Shown here piece after piece: positions 1-8,628 of a DNA stretch of 64,000 nt. Location of the stretch: assembly GCF_004745645.1 (NCBI RefSeq), contig NZ_SRMB01000003.1, positions 186,001 to 250,000 on the forward strand, written 5' to 3'. The position numbers and the translations under genes are program-made. The notes beneath the pieces are model-generated. The model searched no databases. It was given only the letters and a program-made list of their open reading frames with translations, and had not been told where the DNA came from. Each line of letters opens with the position of its first letter. Within the stretch, counting starts at the first letter, position 1. This stretch comes from Hymenobacter metallicola (lineage in GTDB: Bacteria; Bacteroidota; Bacteroidia; Cytophagales; Hymenobacteraceae).

Positions 1-483
1 TTTGGGGTCGAAGATGATTTCTATTTCTGCCAGCCGAATGCGGGCAATAACTTCCACGTCGATATCCGACCGATACACACCTTCGCGAATACCCCTATGC
101 AGGTTCTCTTTGATTTTGCTCAGAATGAAGGTGTTCTTGTGCTCATCGAACAACGCCCAGGCCTGGGGATGGTATTTTTGCAGGTCAAAGAAGATGCTGG
201 GATGCACGTTGCTCAGGGTTTTCTTGTGCCACTGCATCAGGTTGTACATCTCCTCCATGGCGTTGGAGCCGGTAGCAAACACGTTTTCGCATTCCACCTC
301 CTCCGACAGCAGATACTTCTGCATCACGCCGTGCACGATCTGGTCTTTGTTTTCAAACCATTTATAGAGCGTTTTTTTCGACATAGCCAGCTGAGTAGCA
401 ATGTCGTCCATTGATACGCTGCGAATGCCGTTACGCATGAACAACTCAACAGCAGCAACTAAGATCCGGTCCTTGATTTCCAT
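1..483 (-). CDS. TetR/AcrR family transcriptional regulator (partial, C-terminus beyond window)
   Basis: Reading the minus strand from an ATG at 481-483 gives 161 residues with no stop before the window edge, so the C-terminus is missing. The N-terminus is a typical TetR DNA-binding domain: an opening helix (KDRILVAAVELF), then the helix-turn-helix with SMDDIATQLAMSKKTLYKWF at about residues 26-45, followed by the family-typical NKDQIV. The remainder is the helical ligand-binding and dimerisation region. Family members repress nearby efflux or metabolic genes until a small ligand binds; the ligand and targets cannot be read from this half. A perfect inverted repeat lies in its own promoter (separate entry), which suggests autorepression. 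Family call is firm, regulon unknown. Confidence 0.9.
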   Translation of the reverse strand, partial: MEIKDRILVAAVELFMRNGIRSVSMDDIATQLAMSKKTLYKWFENKDQIVHGVMQKYLLSEEVECENVFATGSNAMEEMYNLMQWHKKTLSNVHPSIFFDLQKYHPQAWALFDEHKNTFILSKIKENLHRGIREGVYRSDIDVEVIARIRLAEIEIIFDPK

Positions 484-493
484 ACTCACGATG

Positions 494-533
494 CAAAGGT
501 ACAACGGAAACTTTTATTGAGTCCAAAGTTTCC
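494..533 (-). promoter_or_regulatory. TetR gene promoter with palindromic operator
   Basis: On the minus strand TACCTTTG (494-501) matches the Bacteroidota -7 consensus TAnnTTTG, about ten bases before the TetR start codon. Immediately upstream is a perfect inverted repeat, GGAAACTTT (506-514) and AAAGTTTCC (525-533), separated by 10 bases. A TTTG in its distal arm could act as the -33 element, 22 bases from the -7 box, slightly longer than usual. A palindrome placed over the promoter of a tetR gene is the classic arrangement for autorepression. Confidence 0.6.
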
Positions 534-748
534 ATTCTTTTTTTGCTATCAACTTTCTCTGGCTTTCAGTTCCCTTCGGGCTGACGAATGAGTCGGCCCG
601 ATACTTTATAGAAGTCCGCCTATATTTTTAAAATATCCCCGCCCGCCCGCTTCCTAGCTGGACTTGACTTTTTTCGGCTGCTTTCAATCCGCAGCCGGCG
701 TTGTACCTTGGGGGCCACATTTCCCTGGCTCTACTTCTCTCCTACCGT

Positions 749-1228
749 ATGAAAATCCGCACCGGCTTCGGCTACGACGTGCATCAGCTACAGGAAGGCC
801 TGCCTTTCTGGCTCGGCGGCATTCAGATTCCGCACACCCACGGCGCCCTGGGTCACTCCGACGCCGACGTGCTCATCCACGTTATCTGCGACGCCCTGCT
901 GGGCGCGGCCAACCTGCGCGACATTGGCTACCATTTCCCCGACACCGACCCGCAGTACAAAGGCATCGACAGCAAGCGGCTGCTGGCCGAAGTGATGCGC
1001 CTGCTGCGGGAGCGGGGCTACTCCATCAGCAACATCGACTCGACCATCTGCCTGGAAGCCCCCAAGGTGAATCCGCATATTGCCGAAATGCAGCGGGTGC
1101 TGGCCGAGGTAATGGGCATTCCCGGCGAAGACATCTCCATTAAGGCCACTACCACCGAAAAGCTGGGCTTCGTGGGCCGGCGCGAAGGCGTAGCCGCCTA
1201 CGCCAGCGTCCTGATCGTGCAACCCTAG
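749..1228 (+). CDS. ispF: 2-C-methyl-D-erythritol 2,4-cyclodiphosphate synthase
   Basis: 159 residues, the normal IspF length. IspF converts 4-diphosphocytidyl-2-C-methylerythritol 2-phosphate to the 2,4-cyclodiphosphate with loss of CMP, in the non-mevalonate isoprenoid pathway of the cytoplasm. Visible signatures are the N-terminal GFGYDVHQL, where the Asp and His bind the metal, the HSDADVLIH metal-binding motif near residue 42, and FPDTDPQYKG. The C-terminus KATTTEKLGFVGRREGVAAY is also diagnostic. The ATG at 749 is preferred because it begins directly at the conserved MKIRTGFGYD; an in-frame start 48 bases upstream would add an unconserved tail. The gene stands alone between the TetR gene and the M28 peptidases. 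Confidence 0.97.
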   Translation: MKIRTGFGYDVHQLQEGLPFWLGGIQIPHTHGALGHSDADVLIHVICDALLGAANLRDIGYHFPDTDPQYKGIDSKRLLAEVMRLLRERGYSISNIDSTICLEAPKVNPHIAEMQRVLAEVMGIPGEDISIKATTTEKLGFVGRREGVAAYASVLIVQP

Positions 1229-1312
1229 CGGTGAAATTGTGAAGTTGGGAAACAAGCCGCCCCCGGATTGGTCCATCTTCACTACGTTACACCTCCACTC
1301 CCTTTCCTTCCA

Positions 1313-2992
1313 ATGAAGAAAAACTCTCTTTACACCCTGCTGCTGGCAGCGTGCTGTACCACGGCAGCGGTAGCGCAACAAGCGCCGGAGAAAGTAAAAG
1401 TCAAGCACAAGCGCGGCAAGACCGAAGCGGCCGCGGCCGAAGTGACGCCCCCCGTGAAGCTCCCCCCCGAAGAGGCCGACTGGGCCAACGTGTACGGGGC
1501 CTCCATTACCCAGGCCGACCTGCGTGAGCACCTGACCGTGCTGGCCTCGGATGCCTACGAAGGCCGGGAAACCGGCGAGAAAGGCCAGAAAATGGCCGCC
1601 GAGTACATTTCCCAGCGCTTCAAGGACCTGGGCCTGACCGGGCCGGTGCCCAACTCCGACAACCCCTACCTGCAGCACTTCACCATGGAGCGCTCTACCT
1701 GGGCCGACGGGGGCACGCTGAAAGTGGGCGGGCAGAGCTATGCCTGGCTGAAGGATTTCTACGCCTACGGCAGCTCCCCGTTCCAAACGGAAACGACCGT
1801 TCAGCCCGTGTTTGCCGGCTACGGCATCGAGCAGGAAGGCTACTCCGACTACGCCGGCCTCGATGTGAAAGGCAAAGACCTGATTATCCTGATTGGCGAG
1901 CCGCTGAATGCCGCCGGCAAGCCCCTGCTGGGCAAAGACGGCCAGGGCAGCAAGTGGGGCATGGATTTCCGGGCCAAGTCTATTAAAGCCGCTGAGAAAG
2001 GTGCCCGCACCGTGTTTTTCGTGGACGTGACGCCCGGCAGCGACTTTGCCAAGGCCTCCGCCCGGATGGCGCCCTATATCAGCCGCCCTTCCATTACTTT
2101 CCTCGACAGCAAGGAAACACCCCGGTCGTCTTTTTTCGTGTCGCCGGCGGTGGGCTACAAGATGCTGGGCACGACTTCGGCTACCATAGCCAAGTACCAG
2201 GCCGCGGTAAACAAGGCCGGCAAGCCCGTGAGCGGCATGTTTAAGCCCGCCAAAATCACCATCAAGGCCCCCAAGAAGAAAGAGCAGTTCACGACCGAAA
2301 ACGTGCTGGGCTTCCTGGAAGGCACCGACAAGAAAGATGAAATCCTGGTGGTATCAGCCCACTACGACCACATCGGCGTAATTAACGGGCAGGTCCATAA
2401 CGGGGCCGACGACGACGGGTCGGGTACGGTATCGGTACTGGAAATGGCCCAGGCCTTTACCAAAGCCAAGGCCGAAGGCCACGGCCCGCGCCGCAGCATG
2501 CTGTTTATGACCGTAACGGGCGAGGAAAAAGGCCTGCTGGGCTCGGAGTACTACACCGACCACCCCATTTTCCCGCTGGAGCGCACCATTGCCGACCTCA
2601 ACATTGACATGGTAGGCCGCACCGACAAGGACCACGAAGGCAAGGGCGACTACGTCTACGTTATCGGCTCCGACAAGCTGTCTTCGGAGCTGCACGCCAT
2701 CAACGAGGAAGCCAACAAGAAGTACACCCAGATTGACCTGGACTACCGCTTCAACGACCCCGAGGACCCCAACCGCTTCTACTACCGCTCCGACCACTAT
2801 AACTTCGCCAAGCACAAGATTCCGGTGGCGTTTTACTTCAACGGCGTGCACGACGACTACCACGGCGCCGGCGACGAGGTCGACAAAATCGAGTTTCCGA
2901 AGATGGAAAAGCGGGCCCGCCTCGTGTTTTTCACGGCCTGGACCCTGGCCAACCGCGACAACCGCATCGTAGTGGACTCCAACAAGCCCTAA
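1313..2992 (+). CDS. Exported M28-family zinc peptidase (first of tandem pair)
   Basis: 559 residues. A signal peptide (about residues 1-22, KKNSLYTLLLAACCTTAAVA) directs it to the periplasm or cell surface. A protease-associated-like insert (about 140-310) is followed by the M28 metallopeptidase core. Metal ligands are visible in order: HYDHIG, the bridging Asp in NGADDDGSGT, the catalytic Glu pair in TGEEKGLLGSEYY, an Asp in LNIDMVGRTD, and a C-terminal His in DHYNFAKHKIP. Family members are aminopeptidases or carboxypeptidases using two zinc ions. The ATG at 1313 is chosen because it starts the signal peptide. It is strongly similar along its length to the next gene, so the two arose by tandem duplication. 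Substrate unknown. Confidence 0.93.
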   Translation: MKKNSLYTLLLAACCTTAAVAQQAPEKVKVKHKRGKTEAAAAEVTPPVKLPPEEADWANVYGASITQADLREHLTVLASDAYEGRETGEKGQKMAAEYISQRFKDLGLTGPVPNSDNPYLQHFTMERSTWADGGTLKVGGQSYAWLKDFYAYGSSPFQTETTVQPVFAGYGIEQEGYSDYAGLDVKGKDLIILIGEPLNAAGKPLLGKDGQGSKWGMDFRAKSIKAAEKGARTVFFVDVTPGSDFAKASARMAPYISRPSITFLDSKETPRSSFFVSPAVGYKMLGTTSATIAKYQAAVNKAGKPVSGMFKPAKITIKAPKKKEQFTTENVLGFLEGTDKKDEILVVSAHYDHIGVINGQVHNGADDDGSGTVSVLEMAQAFTKAKAEGHGPRRSMLFMTVTGEEKGLLGSEYYTDHPIFPLERTIADLNIDMVGRTDKDHEGKGDYVYVIGSDKLSSELHAINEEANKKYTQIDLDYRFNDPEDPNRFYYRSDHYNFAKHKIPVAFYFNGVHDDYHGAGDEVDKIEFPKMEKRARLVFFTAWTLANRDNRIVVDSNKP

Positions 2993-3015
2993 GCTTTCCG
3001 GTTTAATTATTGATT

Positions 3016-3073
3016 CTGAGCGTAGTTCGGACCCCGGCCGCAAGTAGGCGGTGCTGGTCCGGGCTACGCTCAG
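3016..3073 (+). terminator. Intrinsic terminator-like hairpin between the two M28 genes
   Basis: CTGAGCGTAG (3016-3025) pairs perfectly with CTACGCTCAG (3064-3073), with an additional inner pairing CGGACC/GGTCCG, and is followed by ATCTTTTTAC. The shape suits termination after the first peptidase, which would make the second separately transcribed, or an attenuating read-through structure in its leader. Confidence 0.6.
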
Positions 3074-3105
3074 ATCTTTTTACTACCCTCCGTATCAGCT
3101 TCCGC

Positions 3106-4743
3106 GTGCACAAATCTTTACTCTTCAGCCTGCTGGCCACGGGCCTGGCTCTGCCGGTAGCAGCCCAGCAAGCACCTGTTTCACCCCCCAACAGCCCAGC
3201 TACGGTATTTGCCGCCACCATTTCGCCCATCGAAATTCGCCTGCACCTTACGGAACTGGCCTCCGACGCCTACGAGGGCCGCGAAACCGGCAAGCCCGGG
3301 CAGGTGAAAGCCGCGGCCTACCTTACCCAGCAGTTTGAAAAGCTGGGCCTGCGCGGGCCAGTGGCGGGCAGCAGCCCGTATCAGCAGCCATTTGGCTTGT
3401 ACAGCAGCTTACCCACGGCTCCGGGCAAGCTGCGTGTGGGAGCTACTACCTTCGTGAGTGGGCGCGACTTTGTGAGCTTCGGCCCGTCTTTCGTGGCCCA
3501 GCCCACGGCTCCAGCCGACCCGGTATTCATGGGCTACGGTATCGAAACCGAGGCCTACAACGACTACGCCGGGCAACCCGACGTGCGGGGCCGCGACGTA
3601 GTCGTGTTGCAAGGGGAACCGAATAACGGCCTGGGACGCTACCTGCTTTCGGGGACCAAGCAGGAAAGTGAGTGGAGCTCCCCGTTTCGCAAGGCCGCCC
3701 TGGCCCGCACCAAAGGCGCCCGCAGCCTGACGGTCGTCTCCTACGCTACGCCCAAGGACTTTCGGAAGCTGGCCGAGTCCGTACCGATTGATCTGACGGA
3801 GCCGGCTTACTCGCTTACCACACCCGTGCTGCAACCCGATGAGCCAGAGCTGCTGGTGCAAACCCCGCCGGCCTATATTACTACGCTCATTACCAACGGC
3901 CCGCTGGGGGCGGCTCTGCTGGGCACCACCGTGCAGGCTCTGTGGCGCTACGACACGGAAAGCTACCGGCTAAAACGGCCCCCGGCCCGGCTGCAGCCGG
4001 TAGCCTTCACGGTCGAGATGCCCGAAAAACGGCAGGACCTGACCTCGTCCAACGTGCTGGGCTTCCTGGAGGGCACCGATAAGAAAGACGAAGTGCTGGT
4101 CATTTCGGCCCACTACGACCACGTAGGCGTGCAGCACGACACCATTTACAACGGTGCCGACGACGACGGCTCGGGTACCGTGGCGGTGCTGGCACTGGCC
4201 CGGGCGTTTACAGCCGCCAAAGCCGCCGGGCAAGGGCCGCGGCGCAGCATTCTGTTTCTGCTTAACTCGGGCGAGGAAAAAGGCCTGCTGGGTTCGGAGT
4301 ACTACACCGGTCACCCCGTATTTCCGCTCCGCAGCACCATTGCCGACCTGAACGTGGACATGATAGGCCGCACCGACAAAGCCCACCTGGGCAAGCCCAA
4401 CTACCTGTACCTGATTGGGGCCGACCGGCTGAGTACCGAACTGCACCAGCTCAGCGAAACGGCCAATGCCGAGCACGCCCACCTGCGCCTCGACTACCAC
4501 TACAACGACCCCAAAGACCCCGAGCAGCTCTACTACCGCTCCGACCACTACAACTTCGCCCGCCACGGCATTCCAATTATTTTCTACACCAGCGGCCTGC
4601 ACGCCGATTACCACAAAGCCACCGACGACGTGGACAAGATTGAGTTTGGCAAGCTGACGGAACGCACTAAGCTGGTGTTCTTTACGGCTTGGGAACTGGT
4701 CAACCGCGAAAACCGCCCCGCCTTGAATACCGCCAAGCCCTAA
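3106..4743 (+). CDS. Exported M28-family zinc peptidase (second of tandem pair)
   Basis: 545 residues counted from a GTG at 3106, chosen because it opens a signal peptide (HKSLLFSLLATGLALPVAA); no ATG lies near it and an upstream TTG-type start would include the terminator hairpin. The catalytic core repeats that of its neighbour: HYDHVG, NGADDDGSGT, SGEEKGLLGSEYY, LNVDMIGRTD and DHYNFARHGIP, all metal or catalytic residues retained. The insert region (about residues 100-300) is the most diverged part, so the paralogues may differ in substrate. The spacing from the first copy is about 110 bases and contains a terminator-like hairpin. Predicted location is periplasm or cell surface. Confidence 0.9.
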   Translation: MHKSLLFSLLATGLALPVAAQQAPVSPPNSPATVFAATISPIEIRLHLTELASDAYEGRETGKPGQVKAAAYLTQQFEKLGLRGPVAGSSPYQQPFGLYSSLPTAPGKLRVGATTFVSGRDFVSFGPSFVAQPTAPADPVFMGYGIETEAYNDYAGQPDVRGRDVVVLQGEPNNGLGRYLLSGTKQESEWSSPFRKAALARTKGARSLTVVSYATPKDFRKLAESVPIDLTEPAYSLTTPVLQPDEPELLVQTPPAYITTLITNGPLGAALLGTTVQALWRYDTESYRLKRPPARLQPVAFTVEMPEKRQDLTSSNVLGFLEGTDKKDEVLVISAHYDHVGVQHDTIYNGADDDGSGTVAVLALARAFTAAKAAGQGPRRSILFLLNSGEEKGLLGSEYYTGHPVFPLRSTIADLNVDMIGRTDKAHLGKPNYLYLIGADRLSTELHQLSETANAEHAHLRLDYHYNDPKDPEQLYYRSDHYNFARHGIPIIFYTSGLHADYHKATDDVDKIEFGKLTERTKLVFFTAWELVNRENRPALNTAKP

Positions 4744-4812
4744 CTCAGCCGCAACGCTGCCCCTCGCTGAATAGTTGGGCAAGGAAAGCAAGCATCCGCA
4801 GCGGCTACGCGT

Positions 4813-4820
4813 TATATTTG
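4813..4820 (+). promoter_or_regulatory. Candidate -7 promoter element for lutB
   Basis: TATATTTG is an exact match to the Bacteroidota -7 consensus TAnnTTTG, 33 bases before the lutB start. No TTG was found at the proper distance for the -33 element, so support is partial. Confidence 0.4.
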
Positions 4821-4853
4821 TTTACACCCCGCGCTTTCCTACGACCTACTGCT

Positions 4854-6242
4854 ATGACCAAAGTTGCCCAATTCCTGACCGATTCCGAGCACAAAGCCTT
4901 CGACCTGGAGCACCGGCGTAAGATTCGCTTCAACATCGGCAAGTATAACGCCGCTGTGCAAACCGGCCTGGGCTGGTACCAGGACCACGAGCTGGCGCGG
5001 GAGCGGGCTTCCTACCTCAAGGCCACGGCCATCAACAACCTGGACCACTACCTGCTGGAGTTCGAGAAAAACTTCACCAAGCGCGGCGGCAAGGTTATCT
5101 GGGCCCAGAATGCGGACGAGGCCCTGCTGGAAATCGGCAAGATCATGCAGCGCAAGCGGGCCCGCACCGTAGTGAAGGCCAAGAGCATGACCACCGAGGA
5201 AATTCACCTCAACAAGTATCTGGGCAAAAACGGCATCGACTCGGTGGAAACCGACCTGGGCGAGTTTATCGTGCAGCTCAACGGCGAAAGGCCCTACCAC
5301 ATCGTGACGCCGGCCATGCACCTCTCCAAGAAGGACATTGCCGACATCTTCGTCAAGCACCTCAAGATCGAGCCCACCGACGACGCCCAGAAGCTGGTGC
5401 TCACGGCCCGTCACCTGCTGCGCAGCAAGTATACCTCGGCCGAGGTGGGCGTAACGGGCGGCAACTTTCTGCTGGCCGACATCGGCGGTATTGCCGTCAC
5501 CGAAAACGAGGGCAACGCCCGCCTCTCGGCCACCTTCCCCAAAACCCACATTGCCATTGTGGGTATCGAAAAGGTGATTCCCAGCGTCCACGACCTGAAC
5601 TTATTCTGGCCCCTGCTCAGCACCAGCGGCACGGGCCAGCAGGTCACGGTCTACAACACGATTTATACCGGCCCCCGTCAGCCCCTGGAAAAAGACGGAC
5701 CCGAGGAAATGTACGTGGTGCTGCTCGACAATGGCCGCACCAACCTGCTGGCCCAGCCCGACAAGCGCGAGGCCCTGCACTGCATCCGTTGCGGGGCCTG
5801 CCTCAACGTGTGCCCGGTGTATAAGAACATTGGCGGCCATACCTACGAGGCCACCTACTCCGGCCCCATTGGCTCGGTGATTACGCCCCACCTGTCGGGC
5901 TTGCAGGAAAATAAGCACCTGAGCTACGCCTCGTCGTTGTGCGGGGCCTGCTCGTCGGTATGCCCGGTGAAAATCAACATTCACAACATCCTGCTCAAAA
6001 ACCGCCAGCAGAGCGTGCAGGCCGGGTATACCGATAAAGAAGAGCAACGGGCTATTACGCTGTGGCTGCACGGCATGAAGCACCGCTGGCTCTGGGATAT
6101 GGCCCCGGCCAGCGGCAAAAACTGGGTGCTGAGCCGCTTGCTGGGCCAAACCGGCTGGAGCAAGCGCCGCGAGGCTGTGCAGATTGCGCCCAAATCCTTC
6201 AAGCAACTCTGGAAGGCGCGCAAGCAAGCAACGGGGGGCTAG
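4854..6242 (+). CDS. lutB: LutB-type lactate utilisation iron-sulfur protein
   Basis: 462 residues. LutB is the iron-sulfur component of the LutABC L-lactate oxidation system in the cytoplasm. The N-terminal two thirds is a LUD domain (for example AKSMTTEEIHLNKYL near residue 110 and TGGNFLLADIGG near 200). The C-terminal third has two 4Fe-4S motifs, CIRCGACLNVCPVYK (about residue 306) and CGACSSVCPVKI (about 363). The ATG at 4854 begins MTKVAQFLTDSE; a longer in-frame reading runs back into the preceding peptidase and is rejected. No lutA or lutC is adjacent, which is unusual since the three normally form an operon. The upstream gap carries a candidate -7 element. Family call is strong; lactate as substrate is inferred from family. 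Confidence 0.88.
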   Translation: MTKVAQFLTDSEHKAFDLEHRRKIRFNIGKYNAAVQTGLGWYQDHELARERASYLKATAINNLDHYLLEFEKNFTKRGGKVIWAQNADEALLEIGKIMQRKRARTVVKAKSMTTEEIHLNKYLGKNGIDSVETDLGEFIVQLNGERPYHIVTPAMHLSKKDIADIFVKHLKIEPTDDAQKLVLTARHLLRSKYTSAEVGVTGGNFLLADIGGIAVTENEGNARLSATFPKTHIAIVGIEKVIPSVHDLNLFWPLLSTSGTGQQVTVYNTIYTGPRQPLEKDGPEEMYVVLLDNGRTNLLAQPDKREALHCIRCGACLNVCPVYKNIGGHTYEATYSGPIGSVITPHLSGLQENKHLSYASSLCGACSSVCPVKINIHNILLKNRQQSVQAGYTDKEEQRAITLWLHGMKHRWLWDMAPASGKNWVLSRLLGQTGWSKRREAVQIAPKSFKQLWKARKQATGG

Positions 6243-6348
6243 CGGCAAGCCGGGATTAGCTCAACAATAGCCAGTGAGGCCCAACCATTCCGGTCTTTCG
6301 CAGTAGAAAGTCATAGCGGGCACGGTGCCACGCGGTTGCGTATTTCCT

Positions 6349-7410
6349 ATGCTCGATTTGCTATTGCGCGCTGCCGCTTTCCTGGGCGGCGCCTTCCTGA
6401 TTGTTACGGTTGTCTTATCCGCTATTCGCTCGTTTGTGCTGCCCCGCAACGAGTCGGTGCTGATCAACAACTGGGTGTTTATGGCCCTGCGCTACCTATT
6501 CAGCCTTCTGGCGTCGCGTTACCCAACCTACGCGAAACGGGACCGGGTAATGGCCTTGTACGCCCCGGTGTCCTTGGTCATGCTGCCGGTTATTTGGCTG
6601 CTCATCCTCTCGTTTGCCTACACGGGCCTGTACTGGGCTTTGGGCGAAGGCAGCTTCACCAAAAGCTACCTACTGAGTTCGTCTTCCCTGCTCACCCTGG
6701 GCTCCGTGGAAGCCTCTACGGTACCGATCAGCATCGTAACCTACTCCGAAGCTACGTTTGGCCTGCTGCTCATCACCCTGCTGATTTCCTACCTGCCCAC
6801 CATGTACCAGGCCTTTACCCGGCGCGAGCTAGTGGTGGCCCGCTTGGAATTACGCTGTGGCAGCAAGCGCACCGCCACCGAGCTGATTATGTGGCTCAAC
6901 CGCAGTGGGCAACTATCGGACGACGGCCCGCAGTGGAAAATCTGGGAAGAATGGTTTGTCGAAATCGAGGAGACGCACACGTCCTTGCCCATTCTCTCCT
7001 TTTTCCGCTCGCCCCAGCCGGGCCGTTCCTGGGTGACGGCGGCCGACCTGATTCTGGAAGCGGCGGCGGTCATTATCAGCACAGTCGACCAGAAGCGCGA
7101 CGCGGATATGGAACTGTGCTTTAAGGCGGGCTGCGTGGCCATCAATCGGGTGTCGCGCTACTTCCACGACCACGCCGAAGCGGAGCCGGTAACGGCCATT
7201 GCCGAGGAAGACCCCATCGAGGACCCAACCCGACAGGATTTTTATGCTACCTACGCCCAGTTGCGCGAAGCGAAGGTGCCACTGATAGACGACCGGGAAA
7301 AGGCCTGGCAGCACTATAAGGAGCTGCGTACCAGCTACACGTCCGCCGTGCAGTTCCTGGGCCGGCTTACGATGGCTCCCGAGATGAAAAGCCTGGGCAG
7401 CAATACCTAG
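6349..7410 (+). CDS. Membrane protein with potassium-channel-like topology
   Basis: 353 residues. The first 160 or so contain three hydrophobic stretches (about residues 4-28, 65-92 and 128-146) with a re-entrant-looking segment between the second and third, SYLLSSSSLLTLGSVEAS. This placement and the T-x-G core resemble the pore loop of two-helix potassium channels, but the canonical TVGYG is not present. The remaining 200 residues are a soluble, probably cytoplasmic, mostly helical domain. The ATG at 6349 is preferred over a GTG 24 bases upstream because the hydrophobic helix begins there. A shared terminator follows. Ion specificity cannot be assigned and the channel call is an inference from topology. 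Confidence 0.55.
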   Translation: MLDLLLRAAAFLGGAFLIVTVVLSAIRSFVLPRNESVLINNWVFMALRYLFSLLASRYPTYAKRDRVMALYAPVSLVMLPVIWLLILSFAYTGLYWALGEGSFTKSYLLSSSSLLTLGSVEASTVPISIVTYSEATFGLLLITLLISYLPTMYQAFTRRELVVARLELRCGSKRTATELIMWLNRSGQLSDDGPQWKIWEEWFVEIEETHTSLPILSFFRSPQPGRSWVTAADLILEAAAVIISTVDQKRDADMELCFKAGCVAINRVSRYFHDHAEAEPVTAIAEEDPIEDPTRQDFYATYAQLREAKVPLIDDREKAWQHYKELRTSYTSAVQFLGRLTMAPEMKSLGSNT

Positions 7411-7472
7411 GCACTGGGGCATGCCCTTACGGAGTGCCCCAATGCACCTACTTAGGCGCCAGACTACAGCCC

Positions 7473-7505
7473 AAAAAGCCTCACCAGCAAACGGTGGGGC
7501 TTTTT
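7473..7505. terminator. Bidirectional terminator between channel-like gene and sdaA
   Basis: AAAAAGCC-T-CACC pairs with GGTG-G-GGCTTTTT across a short loop. The A and T tails serve both convergent genes. Confidence 0.8.
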
Positions 7506-7529
7506 ACTTTCAGACGTTTCGCCGAGGGT

Positions 7530-8435
7530 TTAGTGCAAGTCTTCGTCGGGCAGAATATTTACGTCCTGCACCAGCACCATTTTCTCAATTTCACGGCCTC
7601 GTGGGGTGTTGGCCAGGCCCCCCAGAGCCGTTTCCTTGTAGCGGGTTTCCATGCTCTGGCCCACTTCGCCCAGGGCCGCTACGCACTGGTCCACCGGAAT
7701 AACGGGGTCGACGCCGGCAATGGCAATTTGGGCCGAGGAGAAGGCAATAGCCGCCGCCGAGGCATTGCGGACCACGCAGGGCACTTCTACCAAGCCCGCC
7801 ACCGGGTCGCAGACCAGGCCCAGCATGCACTGAATGGTAATGGCCACGGCGGCAAATACCTGGTCGATGGTGCCGCCCAGGCAGTACACAATGGCGCCCG
7901 AGCCCATGGCCGCGGCGCTGCCCGTTTCGGCCTGGCAGCCGCCCACAGCGCCGGCCAGGGAAGCATTCTGCTCGATAATCAGGGCAATGCCCGCCGCTAC
8001 CAGCAAGCCTTCCAGAATCGCGCGGTCCTCGAGACGGTGTAAATCCTGGATGGTAACCAGCACACCGGGCAAAATACCCGAAGCGCCGGCCGTAGGCGCA
8101 GCTACCACCCGGCCCATGCAGGAGTTTACTTCCTTGGCACCCAGCGCCCGGGTAATAAGCTGCTTGAACTCGGGCGACAGGACCGTAACAGGGGAGGCAG
8201 CAATTTTCTTGGCGCCGTTGTTCACCATGCCCGAGCGGGAAGTCATGTCCTCGGTCAGGCCCGTTTTCACCGCGTCGCGCATCACGTCGTAGGCCCGCTG
8301 CAGCCCGGGCCAGATATCGGCTTCGGCCCGCCCCTTCTGCTCGATTTCGTATTCCAGCACGGGCTGGTAGAGCGGCTGCCCGGTGGCCTCACAATGGGCC
8401 TGCCAGCTGGCAAAGTCAGTGAACAATAAAGACAT
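7530..8435 (-). CDS. sdaA: L-serine dehydratase, iron-sulfur type, alpha subunit/domain
   Basis: 301 residues, the size of a separate alpha chain. The enzyme deaminates L-serine to pyruvate with a 4Fe-4S cluster in place of PLP. Conserved features: SRSGMVNNGAKK near residue 70, the cysteine in NSCMGRVVAAPTAGASG, QNASLAGAVGGCQAETGSA with the second cysteine, and GLVCDPVAGLVEVPC with the third. The start codon is the ATG at 8435, which begins MSLLFTDFASW; an upstream in-frame extension is not conserved-looking. No beta subunit lies next to it, so that chain is presumably encoded elsewhere. The gene shares a terminator with the convergent membrane-protein gene. Confidence 0.92.
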   Translation of the reverse strand: MSLLFTDFASWQAHCEATGQPLYQPVLEYEIEQKGRAEADIWPGLQRAYDVMRDAVKTGLTEDMTSRSGMVNNGAKKIAASPVTVLSPEFKQLITRALGAKEVNSCMGRVVAAPTAGASGILPGVLVTIQDLHRLEDRAILEGLLVAAGIALIIEQNASLAGAVGGCQAETGSAAAMGSGAIVYCLGGTIDQVFAAVAITIQCMLGLVCDPVAGLVEVPCVVRNASAAAIAFSSAQIAIAGVDPVIPVDQCVAALGEVGQSMETRYKETALGGLANTPRGREIEKMVLVQDVNILPDEDLH

Positions 8436-8540
8436 AATGGGTGGGAAAGTTGGGGCGGGAAAAAAGAGGCTATCCGGAGCAAACGCGCACGGCACGGCGC
8501 AGGTGCGAAATTCGGAATATTTTTGGCTCGCTTGGGGAAT

Positions 8541-8576
8541 AAAAAACCCGCTGCCGCGGGGTTAGCTGGCAGCGGG
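8541..8576 (-). terminator. Intrinsic terminator downstream of msrB
   Basis: On the minus strand CCCGCTGCC (8568-8576) pairs with GGCAGCGGG (8547-8555) and is followed by a run of six T residues, a standard rho-independent terminator about 50 bases past the msrB stop. Confidence 0.85.
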
Positions 8577-8628
8577 CTGGATAGGGCAAGGTCAGGCGGC
8601 CTAGCCGCCGCCCAACGGTGAAGGGTAC

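Noticed and set aside
664..1143. Plus-strand frame overlapping ispF in another frame
   Set aside because: ispF has complete conserved motifs in its own frame; this frame is Arg/Pro-rich noise.
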